Translations under genes and position numbers: made by a program
Assembly: GCA_964367905.1 (NCBI GenBank)
Contig: CAYIZP010000045.1
Coordinates: forward strand, 1 to 23,963
DNA from: CAUPWF01 sp964367905
Lineage (GTDB): Bacteria > Bacillota > Clostridia > Lachnospirales > Lachnospiraceae
Direction: 5' to 3'
Length of the DNA: 23,963 nucleotides
The notes under the pieces: model-generated
Seen by the model: the letters and a program-made list of their open reading frames with translations, nothing else
What the model was told of the DNA's origin: nothing
Databases searched by the model: none
Part shown: positions 16,134-23,359 of the stretch, one piece after another
How positions within the stretch are numbered: the first letter of the stretch is position 1
How the letters are laid out: every line of letters starts with the position of its first letter

Positions 16134-17075
16134 TTAATCTCTCAATTCCTTCCCTGTAATTTCTAGGAACACATCATTTAATGTTGGTGCCACAGTACTC
16201 ACACGGCCGAACACAATCTCCTCTTGTCTCAGGTAATCTAATAGACCGATGAGATTGTTTTGCCCATTCTTACAATGTACCGTAAGAATTTGATTTTCAT
16301 AATCCACTGTAACTACATTGTGGATAGACTGTATATAATCAACTTGTTTTTCAGTGAGCCCCAGATCTTCTATCACTATCTTGTCCCCAGCCTTCAATAA
16401 CTTCTTCAATTCATCTTTGGTTCCATTTGCAATGGTTCGACCATTATCAATGATTGCAATCCTTGTGCAAATCTGCTCTACTTCCTCCATGTAATGAGAG
16501 GTGTATATGATGGTCGCTCCCTGTCGATTCAATTCCAAAATCCCCTCAAGAATCTTGTTTCTACTCTGGGGATCCACTGCCACTGTTGGCTCATCTAGAA
16601 TAATCAGCTCTGGCTTGTGTGCAATTCCACACGCAATGTTTAGCCTTCGCAAGAGCCCTCCCGATAATTTCTTCGGTCGCATCTTGCGATATTCCTCAAT
16701 CCCCACAAATTGCATAGCCTCTTCCACCAGTCCCTTTCTCTTCTTGGTATCACTGACATACAATCCACAAAAATAATCGATATTTTCATATACGGTCATC
16801 TCCTCAAATACCGCCACATTCTGCATAACAACTCCTATTTTCCCCTTGCTATCATAGCTTGTCGGAGTCATCTCCTTCCCAAATACCTGTATACTCCCCT
16901 TGTCGTATTTCAATAATGCGAGAATACAATTAATCGCTGTAGACTTCCCAGAACCATTTGGTCCTAGAAGACCAAATATCTCGCCCTTTTTCACATCCAA
17001 ATTCAGATGATCCAACGCCACCAATTCCTTATATCTCTTCACCAGATTTTCTATTTTCACAACACTATTTTCCAT
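16134..17075 (-). CDS. ABC exporter ATP-binding protein (LnrL/YfiL-like)
   Basis: A 313-residue ATPase with Walker A GPNGSGKST (38-46), Q-loop VVMQNVAVFEEMT (82-94), signature LSGGLLRRL (137-145), Walker B LIILDEP (157-163), a D-loop of AVDP type and switch His in YTSHYMEEVEQIC. The C-terminal extension of about 90 residues fits the DrrA/CcmA exporter class. The start was placed at ATG 17075 (MENSVVKIENL), with GGTGAT as a weak ribosome binding match 4 bases upstream; in-frame ATGs at 17087 and earlier are possible. It is divergent from a NarL-type two-component system across about 200 bp that holds an inverted repeat, so induction by that system is likely. Confidence 0.92.
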   Translation of the reverse strand: MENSVVKIENLVKRYKELVALDHLNLDVKKGEIFGLLGPNGSGKSTAINCILALLKYDKGSIQVFGKEMTPTSYDSKGKIGVVMQNVAVFEEMTVYENIDYFCGLYVSDTKKRKGLVEEAMQFVGIEEYRKMRPKKLSGGLLRRLNIACGIAHKPELIILDEPTVAVDPQSRNKILEGILELNRQGATIIYTSHYMEEVEQICTRIAIIDNGRTIANGTKDELKKLLKAGDKIVIEDLGLTEKQVDYIQSIHNVVTVDYENQILTVHCKNGQNNLIGLLDYLRQEEIVFGRVSTVAPTLNDVFLEITGKELRD

Positions 17076-17120
17076 TCTAATCACCATCCCTTTCCCCATT
17101 TCTATTTTACAATACTTTTT

Positions 17121-17150
17121 ACTATACAGATTGTATCGCAAATCACTCAA
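17121..17150 (-). promoter_or_regulatory. Candidate promoter of the ABC exporter operon
   Basis: On the minus strand: -35 TTGAGT (17145-17150), an 18-bp spacer and -10 TATAGT (17121-17126). The suboptimal boxes and the inverted repeat ending 7 bp upstream (17157) fit an activator-dependent promoter. Confidence 0.5.
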
Positions 17151-17156
17151 ATAAAT

Positions 17157-17196
17157 AAGTGTCACATGTCAAACCCTCGCATGACAAATGTCACTT
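17157..17196. promoter_or_regulatory. Candidate response-regulator operator, inverted repeat
   Basis: Two 15-bp arms, AAGTGTCACATGTCA (17157-17171) and TGACAAATGTCACTT (17182-17196), are inverted copies matching at 12 of 15 positions, separated by 10 bp. Four TGTCA/TGACA pentamers occur inside. The centre lies about 60 bp upstream of the predicted exporter start, a usual place for a NarL-type activator. The regulator would be the adjacent response regulator. Confidence 0.6.
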
Positions 17197-17221
17197 TTTA
17201 CCGGCGCACTATATATATCCC

Positions 17222-17250
17222 TTTTATTATAGTTTTTAATGTTATATAAT
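17222..17250 (+). promoter_or_regulatory. Candidate promoter of the two-component system
   Basis: A perfect -10 TATAAT (17245-17250) with a poor -35 TTTTAT (17222-17227) at 17 bp. The kinase ATG follows at 17279 with AGGAGG 5 bases upstream. Confidence 0.45.
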
Positions 17251-17278
17251 TGTTGTAAAGTTTGGAGAGGAGGTTCAC

Positions 17279-18397
17279 ATGCAATTATTAGATAAACTGA
17301 TTATATTACTCTATTGCTTTGGAGTTCTCTTACTCGAACCTCTAACTTATGAATTCGTGGCAGTATTTCTACTCGCCTTAATCATAAGTTCCTGCATCTA
17401 TTTATTTGCCAATACAAAGTTTCCTTTCATCATCACCACCTTATACGGACTCGCACTGCTACCACTAGGTTCTCTATTTTTATTTTTACCATTAATCGCA
17501 TACGATATCTTGGTATATAAAAACAATTGGGCGCTGATTATCTCTGCCCTATCTCTCGTAGTACATGCAACGGTGGATCCTTCTCATAGGCTCTGGTATG
17601 CCTTGCTAGGCTTTTTGATCTGCTTTGTTCTACAATATAAATCAAGCAGTCTAACAGATATGAATCGGAAATTCTATAGCCTTCGTGATGATAGTACCGA
17701 AAATTCCTTGCTTCTCCAGCAGAAAAATGCTGCATTAATCGAAGCACAGAACTATGAGATACAAAATGCCAGATTGAAAGAGCGCCATCGTATCGCGCGC
17801 GAGATTCACGACAATGTCGGCCATCTTCTCTCCCGCTCCATCCTTATCACAGGAGCCTTGAAGACCATTTCCAAAGAAGAGAATGTTAAGGATTCCATCC
17901 TCCAACTAGAAGAGACCCTCTCATCTGCAATGGATAATGTACGGACTAGTGTTCATGACTTACATGACGAATCCGTGAATCTTAAGGAATCCATGGAACA
18001 ACTTGCTACTGATTTCTTACCTGCTACTTGTACCTTGGACTATGATGTAACACATCAACTACCTAGAGAAGTCATCTACTGCTTCATCGCAATCACTCAG
18101 GAGGCATTGAATAATATCAGCAAACACAGTAATGCTAGCCAAGTATCACTCATTCTACGCGAGCATAATAATTTTTATCAACTGAGTATCCATGACAATG
18201 GGGACAATCACAACCTTGATATTGGTGTCCCTGTCAACCATGATAATTATAGAACCACAGCCACTTCCATGGTTCATGCATCTGGCATGGGACTGGAAAA
18301 TATGAAAGAGCGTGTACGCAATCTACATGGAACAATTAATTTCAATTGGAACGATGGATTTCAAATATTTATATCTATACCGAAAACAGGGGAATAG
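17279..18397 (+). CDS. NarL-family sensor histidine kinase (LnrJ/YfiJ-like)
   Basis: A 372-residue membrane kinase. Residues 7-120 carry four or five closely packed helices with almost no extracellular loop, which suggests intramembrane sensing. A coiled-coil linker (about 135-168) leads to the HisKA_3 dimerisation motif ERHRIAREIHDNVGHLL with the phospho-acceptor His177. The HATPase_c domain follows: N-box QEALNNISKHSNAS, DNGD and GMGLENMKERV. All catalytic motifs look intact. The response regulator follows after 42 bp. In the Lnr-type systems this kinase is activated by membrane-active polyenes and induces the exporter; here the exporter operon is divergent. Confidence 0.92.
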   Translation: MQLLDKLIILLYCFGVLLLEPLTYEFVAVFLLALIISSCIYLFANTKFPFIITTLYGLALLPLGSLFLFLPLIAYDILVYKNNWALIISALSLVVHATVDPSHRLWYALLGFLICFVLQYKSSSLTDMNRKFYSLRDDSTENSLLLQQKNAALIEAQNYEIQNARLKERHRIAREIHDNVGHLLSRSILITGALKTISKEENVKDSILQLEETLSSAMDNVRTSVHDLHDESVNLKESMEQLATDFLPATCTLDYDVTHQLPREVIYCFIAITQEALNNISKHSNASQVSLILREHNNFYQLSIHDNGDNHNLDIGVPVNHDNYRTTATSMVHASGMGLENMKERVRNLHGTINFNWNDGFQIFISIPKTGE

Positions 18398-18439
18398 TAT
18401 GAAAAAGATGGTTATAGTGAGAAAGGGATGGTTATTAAC

Positions 18440-19057
18440 ATGAGAATATTACTGATAGACGACGATGTATTCGTAACAAATTCACTGAAGATTATATTAA
18501 CAGAAGACCCACAGATAGAAGTCTGTGGAATTGGACATGACGGAACGGAAGCAATCGCTCTCTATGAGAAGTTACACCCAGATATCCTACTTATGGACAT
18601 TCGCATGACCACCCTAAGCGGCCTAGACGCCTCCAAGCAAATCCTATCGGTTCACCCTGATGCAAGAATCCTATTACTAACAACGTTCTCAGATGATGAC
18701 TACATCGTAAAAGCACTAAAAATAGGCACCAAAGGCTACCTACTAAAACAAGACTACCAGAGCATCATCCCTGCCCTAAAGGCAGTTTATTCAGGACAGA
18801 CTGTATTCGGCGATTCCATCATCTCCAAAATCCCTAACCTCATGAGTCGCCCTACCACCTTCGACTATGAAAGTCGCCAAATAAACGAACGCGAACTAGA
18901 GGTAATCAAACTTGTAGCAGATGGCCTCAACAACAAAGAAATCGCAGCAGCCCTCTTCTTAAGCGAAGGGACTGTGCGAAATTATTTGAGTACAATATTA
19001 GAGAAATTAGAACTGAGAGACCGAACACAGTTGGCCGTGTTTTATTATCAAAATTGA
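18440..19057 (+). CDS. NarL/FixJ-family response regulator (LnrK/YfiK-like)
   Basis: A 205-residue DNA-binding regulator. The receiver domain has acidic pocket Asp7-Asp8-Asp9 (LLIDDD), phospho-acceptor Asp53 in LLMDIRM, Thr/Ser switch in LLTTFSDDDY and Lys in YLLKQD. The C-terminal LuxR helix-turn-helix spans about 140-200 (INERELEVIKLVADGLNNKEIAAALFLSEGTVRNYLSTILEKL). The start was set at MRILLIDDD (ATG 18440); an in-frame ATG at 18428 would add four residues, and AAAGGG precedes both. It is co-transcribed with the kinase and is the likely ligand of the 17157-17196 inverted repeat. Its stop lies 5 bp from the end of the convergent gene. Confidence 0.93.
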   Translation: MRILLIDDDVFVTNSLKIILTEDPQIEVCGIGHDGTEAIALYEKLHPDILLMDIRMTTLSGLDASKQILSVHPDARILLLTTFSDDDYIVKALKIGTKGYLLKQDYQSIIPALKAVYSGQTVFGDSIISKIPNLMSRPTTFDYESRQINERELEVIKLVADGLNNKEIAAALFLSEGTVRNYLSTILEKLELRDRTQLAVFYYQN

Positions 19058-19062
19058 CATTC

Positions 19063-19536
19063 TCAGTATAACTGTATTTGACTTTCTATTACCTTAGTCA
19101 ATTCCTGAACATAATATGGTTCGCTGACTACTTGATACTCTATTGTGTCGTAAAAATCTCTTTCAAACACTATAGAATCTTCATTCAACCATACATTCGC
19201 ACGATAATATGTCATCTCATTTTTCGATTCACTAATCCAGATCACTGCATCAGGATCTCTTTCAATTCCCTTTGGATTATCGACTGTACTTGAAAACAGT
19301 AACGAAAATATTGTGGTATCCATATCAAGCTGACTTCCTAGCGGAACTGACTTAGAAAAATCAATACCATCAATCATATTATCATCATTTCTTGCAGGTA
19401 CACCTATTAATATTGCATAATCTAATTCTTGTGATTGACTCGTGAAAAATGTGCTTCCTATAATGATAGCAACAACAAGAAAAAAGCCTGCTAGTATAAT
19501 CTTCGGGTTCCATTTTGCATTACTTTCCATCTTCAT
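19063..19536 (-). CDS. Single-TM exported protein of unknown function
   Basis: I do not recognise this 157-residue protein. It has a short basic N terminus, one transmembrane helix at about 12-30 (KIILAGFFLVVAIIIGSTFF) and an extracytoplasmic domain of about 125 residues with no cysteine. This outer part is rich in Asp/Glu and in beta-type alternation (DAVIWISESKNEMTYYRANVWLNED). It could be a signal-anchored protein or a secreted one. The frame opens with GTG at 19545, but ATG 19536 is better spaced (8 bases) from GGAGG. It converges on the response regulator with a 5-bp gap. No partner gene identifies its role. Confidence 0.7.
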   Translation of the reverse strand: MKMESNAKWNPKIILAGFFLVVAIIIGSTFFTSQSQELDYAILIGVPARNDDNMIDGIDFSKSVPLGSQLDMDTTIFSLLFSSTVDNPKGIERDPDAVIWISESKNEMTYYRANVWLNEDSIVFERDFYDTIEYQVVSEPYYVQELTKVIESQIQLY

Positions 19537-19636
19537 CTCATGCACCTCCGTATTCTATTGTCTTTTCTTCATCATACTACTCTGATGAAAATTTTGCAAA
19601 TAACGTGGCACTTTATGAGTGGATTTTAAGAAAATT

Positions 19637-21082
19637 TTAATACTTGTAATTTACATACATCATCTTCTTCTGTAGATAGCCTTCTAGTCCATGTTTTCCA
19701 TCTTCTCCACCTAGACCGCTCTTCTTATATCCGTTGTGGAATCCATTCACTAGTTCTCCGTTCTCACGGTTTACATATACTTCTCCGAAGTCCAAATCTC
19801 TCATAGCTATCATGATGTTCTTGGAGCTATCTGAGAATAGATATGCAGATAAACCATATTCGCAATCGTTAGAATATTCAATCGCTTGTTCTAGTGAGTC
19901 TACTTTCATCATCGCTACCATTGGTCCAAATACTTCTTCGTGCATCAAGATATTGCTATTGTCTTCCACCTCTAGCACTGTAGGATAGAACCAGTTTCCT
20001 TCTTTCGTTGGCAGTTCTTCAGGTGTCATATCTAATAGAATCTTTCCACCTTGACGCACTGATTCTTCTTTCATTTCAAGAAGTTTTTCTACTTCTGTCT
20101 TAGAAACTTTTGGTCCCATAGTTGTCGTAGCATCCATTGGATTACCTACTACTGTTTCTTTTGAATATGCGATGAATTTCTCTTTGAATTCATCATAAAC
20201 GTCTTTGTGTACATACATTCTTTCGTTGCAAGTACAGATTTGTCCACAGTTATTGTATTTCGCTAAGACTGCGCATCTTGCCGCTTTCTCAACATCTGCA
20301 TCATTCATTACAATAAATGGAGCCTTTCCACCTAATTCTAGATGTGGAACTACTACATTCTCTGCTGCAGCCTTAAATACTTCAATTCCTGCTCCAGTAC
20401 TTCCAGTTAATGTTACTAATTTTGTAATCTCATTGCGCACCAATGCATCCCCTACCACACGACCTGAACCTGTAATAAAGTTCAACACGCCCTTTGGTAA
20501 TGTACTCTTTGCAGCAACCAACTCTGCAAATTTCATTACTGCAAGAGGTGTCTCTGATGGTGGCTTAATAATCATTGAATTACCACATACAAGTGCATTT
20601 CCAATCTTTCTCGCACTAAGCGCTAATGGAAAATTCCACGCTGTAATACCAACAACCACTCCATATGGCACTCTCTGAATCCAAGCTTCTTCGTCTACAT
20701 TCGCTGAAGTAATATGCTCTCCTTCAATTCTTGTAGCAGACTCTGCTGCATAATACATAAATAAAACCGATGCATCTACTTCCCCACGCGCTTGATCTAA
20801 TGGTTTCCCATGCTCCGCTGTAAGAACATTGGCAATCTCCTCCTTATGTTCAACAAGGATATCTCCCAACTCTCTCACGTATTTCGCTCTTGTTGCTGCT
20901 GGAAGCTTCTTCCAGTCCTTTTGAGCAGCATCAGCCGCTTCTAATATCGCTCTTACGTCTTCCTTCGTTGCCGCTGGAGTAGTGCCAACTAACTCTCCAT
21001 TATATGGATTAAATACTTCAATTACCTTTCCATCTGCGGAATCTCTTAAATTTCCATTTACCAAAATACTGCATTTTAACAT
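19637..21082 (-). CDS. aldA: NAD-dependent aldehyde dehydrogenase, AldA-like (lactaldehyde/glycolaldehyde type)
   Basis: A 481-residue cytoplasmic enzyme oxidising an aldehyde to the acid with NAD(P)+. Catalytic residues are present: Asn150 in TAWNFPLALSARK, Lys173 in IIKPPSETP, Glu249 in HLELGGKAPFIV and nucleophile Cys283 in NCGQICTCNERMYV. The C-x-C-N-E-R-x-Y phrase resembles E. coli AldA more than betaine or succinate-semialdehyde dehydrogenases, so lactaldehyde or glycolaldehyde is the best substrate guess. The start was set at ATG 21082 (MLKCSILVNG), because AAAGGAGA lies 7 bases upstream; the longer frame to 21103 would translate this site. The gene stands alone and has an elaborate upstream region with a MerR-type promoter. 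Confidence 0.9.
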   Translation of the reverse strand: MLKCSILVNGNLRDSADGKVIEVFNPYNGELVGTTPAATKEDVRAILEAADAAQKDWKKLPAATRAKYVRELGDILVEHKEEIANVLTAEHGKPLDQARGEVDASVLFMYYAAESATRIEGEHITSANVDEEAWIQRVPYGVVVGITAWNFPLALSARKIGNALVCGNSMIIKPPSETPLAVMKFAELVAAKSTLPKGVLNFITGSGRVVGDALVRNEITKLVTLTGSTGAGIEVFKAAAENVVVPHLELGGKAPFIVMNDADVEKAARCAVLAKYNNCGQICTCNERMYVHKDVYDEFKEKFIAYSKETVVGNPMDATTTMGPKVSKTEVEKLLEMKEESVRQGGKILLDMTPEELPTKEGNWFYPTVLEVEDNSNILMHEEVFGPMVAMMKVDSLEQAIEYSNDCEYGLSAYLFSDSSKNIMIAMRDLDFGEVYVNRENGELVNGFHNGYKKSGLGGEDGKHGLEGYLQKKMMYVNYKY

Positions 21083-21156
21083 TCTAATTTCTCCTTTGAA
21101 CATCTCCTATGTTTAACTCACTGTATCAAACATAGTATTTATAAGCTTCTGAAGAA

Positions 21157-21187
21157 ATCATACACCTTAGAGTTAACTCTAAGTCAA
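21157..21187 (-). promoter_or_regulatory. MerR-family type promoter of aldA with palindromic operator
   Basis: On the minus strand: -35 TTGACT (21182-21187), a 19-bp spacer and -10 TATGAT (21157-21162). The spacer contains most of a perfect 18-bp palindrome, CTTAGAGTTAACTCTAAG (21166-21183). An overlong spacer filled by a dyad is the hallmark of promoters untwisted by MerR-family activators. The sequence is close to the style of AdhR/NmlR-type operators that respond to aldehydes. No merR-type gene is in this window. Confidence 0.85.
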
Positions 21188-21200
21188 TACCTTTTTTTTT

Positions 21201-21227
21201 AAAAAAGCTCCTAACCTCAGCCAGGAG
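21201..21227 (-). terminator. Intrinsic terminator of the aldA leader transcript
   Basis: The minus-strand stem CTCCTGGC-TGAG-GTTAGGAG (21208-21227; the inner three pairs include two G-U) is followed by CTTTTTT (21201-21207). It sits immediately upstream of the MerR-type -35 box. Confidence 0.75.
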
Positions 21228-21341
21228 TATTTTACATCTTAAACCTGGTTCTCTTTCTTTCAGCTTTCGCCTATTCGGGGTAAGTGAACCAAACTTACGG
21301 AAGAACCTCCATTTACGAATCCGAAACATCGTAAATCTCTT
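21201..21341 (-). ncRNA. Candidate structured leader/small RNA upstream of aldA, family not recognised
   Basis: This segment runs from just below a perfect -10 TATAAT (21348-21353, minus strand) to an intrinsic terminator, about 140 nt. Hairpins seen on the minus strand: ATTTACGA with TCGTAAAT near 21310-21336, alternatively CCGAA with TTCGG at the 5' end; GTAAGT with ACTTAC; a GC-GAAA-GC tetraloop hairpin; and GGTTC with GAACC enclosing the last two. CCAGG (21244-21248) can pair with CCTGG (21221-21225), which would break the terminator stem. I could not match it to TPP, SAM, FMN, cobalamin, T-box, c-di-GMP, ZTP, guanidine or 6S RNA consensus. A 67-codon frame across it looks non-coding. It is either a riboswitch-like leader of aldA or an independent small RNA. 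Confidence 0.5.
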
Positions 21342-21353
21342 CGGTTAATTATA

Positions 21354-21587
21354 CTATATGTGATATTTTATAAAAAATCAACAATGTTTGAAATATTTTT
21401 TCATTTTTCCTATTATTTTTATTTTGTTATTTGATCAAAATTTTGTAGCCATTAGACAGTAATAATCCTGACCATCCAAGACGAAGTGTTTCTGTCTAGC
21501 TAGAAATGCATTGTTTATCTACTACTCCATAACCAAAACCCTCTCCAAAATTTGATTGGTTATTTTGGGTCGGTTGCTCATTGCCAT
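21354..21587. other. AT-rich intergenic region, no gene seen
   Basis: Between the small leader RNA promoter and the lipoprotein stop. The only structure noted is a 7-bp hairpin CCAAAAT/ATTTTGG (21545-21568), about 20 bases after the lipoprotein stop on the minus strand, a weak terminator candidate without a U-run. Confidence 0.4.
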
Positions 21588-22058
21588 TTACGGAATTAAT
21601 TCCATTTCATTCCCATGTGAATCGACTATATTCTGCTTACCTTGTGACTGTTCGTATAAATCAAAAGGTATTAAACTGTCTTCGGGATAAGCCACCTCTC
21701 GCCACTTATCATCATACCATACTACCTTTGTGTCATTAACATTAAATGAAAAAGACTGTATCACTTCATCATCTTTATAAAACGAATACGTGCTTACACC
21801 ACCTATTTCAATATCATCATCACTTACCGTTCCACCTAAGTGTCCATTATTAAAAACTTCGATAAATTCACTGATTTCATTACTATCTGTAATTGTTTTG
21901 CTATCAGCACCATATTCTGGGTTTCCCATTGCAAGAGTAACAACTATTTTATCCACACCATTGTTTTCAAAATTTGATAGACTGCTCATCTCATCTTGAC
22001 ATCCAACAAGTGACAATACTAAGAATAAGGCGAGACTTAAGTTCATCATTTTCTTCAT
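21588..22058 (-). CDS. Putative lipoprotein
   Basis: A 156-residue exported protein. The signal peptide has a KK start, a hydrophobic core and a lipobox LVGC with the lipidated Cys20. The mature part has no known catalytic motif. The segment VTLAMGNPEYGADSKTITDSNEISEFIEVFNN, followed by a SYSFYKDDEVIQSFSFNVNDTKVVWYDD region, resembles small Firmicutes lipoproteins with a YcgJ/DUF5301-like fold, but this is only an impression. The start was set at ATG 22058 (MKKMMNLSL), because AAAGGAGA lies 7 bases upstream. The 18 bases AAAGGAGAAATTAGAATG are identical to those at the aldA start. It is the first member of an accessory cluster of small genes on the minus strand. Confidence 0.83.
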   Translation of the reverse strand: MKKMMNLSLALFLVLSLVGCQDEMSSLSNFENNGVDKIVVTLAMGNPEYGADSKTITDSNEISEFIEVFNNGHLGGTVSDDDIEIGGVSTYSFYKDDEVIQSFSFNVNDTKVVWYDDKWREVAYPEDSLIPFDLYEQSQGKQNIVDSHGNEMELIP

Positions 22059-22156
22059 TCTAATTTCTCCTTTAATAAATTTTTCTATATATATCATTCC
22101 AGATATATCCTCATATAGCGTGTCTATATTTGCATTTGATAGTTACTTTATCCAAA

Positions 22157-22492
22157 CTATTTATTTTTTCCATATATATTCATAAATATTGCCATGCCTA
22201 TCACATCTACGATAACTATTCCAACTACAATATAAAGAAAAAATGCAGGTAAAATAGCTTCTAGCAATAAAGTAAATAATAGAAGTATTGTAATAATTAA
22301 CATCCCAATTCCCAATACCCTACAAATTCTTTTTTTTTCATATTTATTTTTCTCTACATCTGTCAACGTATTATAACCTGCAATAAGACAACTTCCATGC
22401 CCTGATAACAAAAGGAGAGATACTATAGCCAACACAATAATAAGAATCCATACTACCACGTCATCGGCAGTTGAAAAGTCTGCTACTTTCAT
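22157..22492 (-). CDS. Small DUF3784-type membrane protein
   Basis: A 111-residue protein with three predicted helices: about 12-30, 58-78 and 82-103. Between the first two lies the conserved cytoplasmic motif CLIAGYNTLTDVEKNKYEKKRICRVLG, which is the hallmark of DUF3784-type proteins (GYN-x-(6)-EK-x-x-Y). The function of the family is unknown; members are often scattered among small membrane genes in Firmicutes. The start ATG at 22492 follows GGGAGG. It lies about 100 bp upstream of the lipoprotein gene on the same strand. Confidence 0.82.
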   Translation of the reverse strand: MKVADFSTADDVVVWILIIVLAIVSLLLLSGHGSCLIAGYNTLTDVEKNKYEKKRICRVLGIGMLIITILLLFTLLLEAILPAFFLYIVVGIVIVDVIGMAIFMNIYGKNK

Positions 22493-22517
22493 TATAAACC
22501 TCCCTTCATTACTAATT

Positions 22518-22628
22518 TTATAACCAAATCCAGTTAAACCACATCGCCATTACTTCCTTTTCAAAAGCCTCTGGAGTATCTACAAATGTATATGGCTCAT
22601 AACAAGAAGTGTAAGTTGCTATCCGGAA
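22518..22628 (-). pseudogene. Orphan coding-like fragment directly after the DUF4177 stop
   Basis: After the TAA of the DUF4177 gene the same frame stays open for 36 codons. It reads FRIATYTSCYEPYTFVDTPE and then AFEKEVMAMWFNWIWL, ending in TAA. The composition looks protein-like (PEAFEKEV, aromatic C terminus). No start codon or ribosome binding site fits, so it may be the tail of a decayed gene. The same frame could also be coincidence. Confidence 0.35.
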
Positions 22629-22829
22629 TTACTTTTGTTTTCTAAATGTAATCACAAATCCGCCTTTTATTTGCATTGAAGTTGCCATATAATCATATGT
22701 TACAAGCTCCCAACCTTCAGCAGATTTTTTTTTAATTAGTTCTTCTAACAAACCTATATCATCTTTGTTCGCTTTATGAGAGAACCATTTTGCGCTAACC
22801 ATTAAAATTTCTGTTTTATAAATATACAT
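22629..22829 (-). CDS. DUF4177-type small protein
   Basis: A 66-residue soluble protein with the DUF4177 pattern: an N-terminal strand (YIYKTEILMVSAKWF), a central helix ending in AEGWELVTYD, and a last strand GGFVITFRKQK. The family is about 60-70 residues with no known function, probably a compact alpha/beta fold. The start was set at ATG 22829 because GGAGG lies 8 bases upstream; the frame opens 5 codons earlier at 22844. It is not tightly spaced to its neighbours. Confidence 0.78.
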   Translation of the reverse strand: MYIYKTEILMVSAKWFSHKANKDDIGLLEELIKKKSAEGWELVTYDYMATSMQIKGGFVITFRKQK

Positions 22830-22881
22830 TGTATCTTCCTCCATCTATTATATAAAATTTCTTGGATCTGTTATGCTCATT

Positions 22882-23198
22882 TTATGAAAATATACCTGAG
22901 TTATATTTCTTCTGTGCCTTGTACATTATTATAAAACCAATAATTATACCTAAGAACAGAGGTATTATAGTAACTATTGATGACATGAACAGTCCCAAGA
23001 TACCGGATGTCAGACAGCCAATACCTATTGCATACTGTCCTATACATATTAGTGAAGTATATGGTTTTATATCTTGCTCTTTTACATTTTTCCAATGGTA
23101 ATCGATTATTAAAGTGATTTGTTGTTTATTTTTATTTGAAACCCCAAATAGAAAGTCAACATACTCACAGGTATTACAATTAAAGAAAATAACCACAT
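22882..23198 (-). pseudogene. Small membrane protein (DUF3784-like), broken by a one-base frameshift
   Basis: ATG 23198, with GGAGG 7 bases upstream, starts MWLFSLIVIPVSMLTFYLGF and stops after 29 codons at 23109-23111. The -1 frame continues without a gap: IIDYHWKNVKEQDIKPYTSL, then two strong helices (ICIGQYAIGIGCLTSGILGLF and SSIVTIIPLFLGIIIGFIIMY) and KAQKKYNSGIFS. Inserting one base near 23110-23130, an A- and T-rich run, restores about 105 residues with three helices, like its DUF3784-type neighbour. The alternative long frame opening at 23325 has no ribosome binding site and an implausible N terminus. It could be a genuine pseudogene, a sequencing error in a homopolymer or, less likely, programmed frameshifting. 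Confidence 0.65.
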
Positions 23199-23359
23199 AA
23201 TGTATCCTCCATTCATTATATAAAATAATCTTTACAACTTTGTTTCCAAAAGTATAGCATGTCCTCACATAAAAATCTAGCAAGTTTTTTCTTCCAAAAG
23301 CTAAGTATTTATTTTCTAAGCACATTAATTTACTTGTTAAAATGAAATGAATTTCACTT

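Noticed and set aside
17076..17165. Upstream extension of the exporter ATPase by 30 residues
   Set aside because: It would cover the predicted promoter and adds residues unlike ABC ATPases, which begin near the ENLVKRY motif.
21126..21329. 67-codon open frame on the minus strand
   Set aside because: It runs through hairpins, the terminator and the MerR-type promoter, has no ribosome binding site and a highly basic, unnatural composition.
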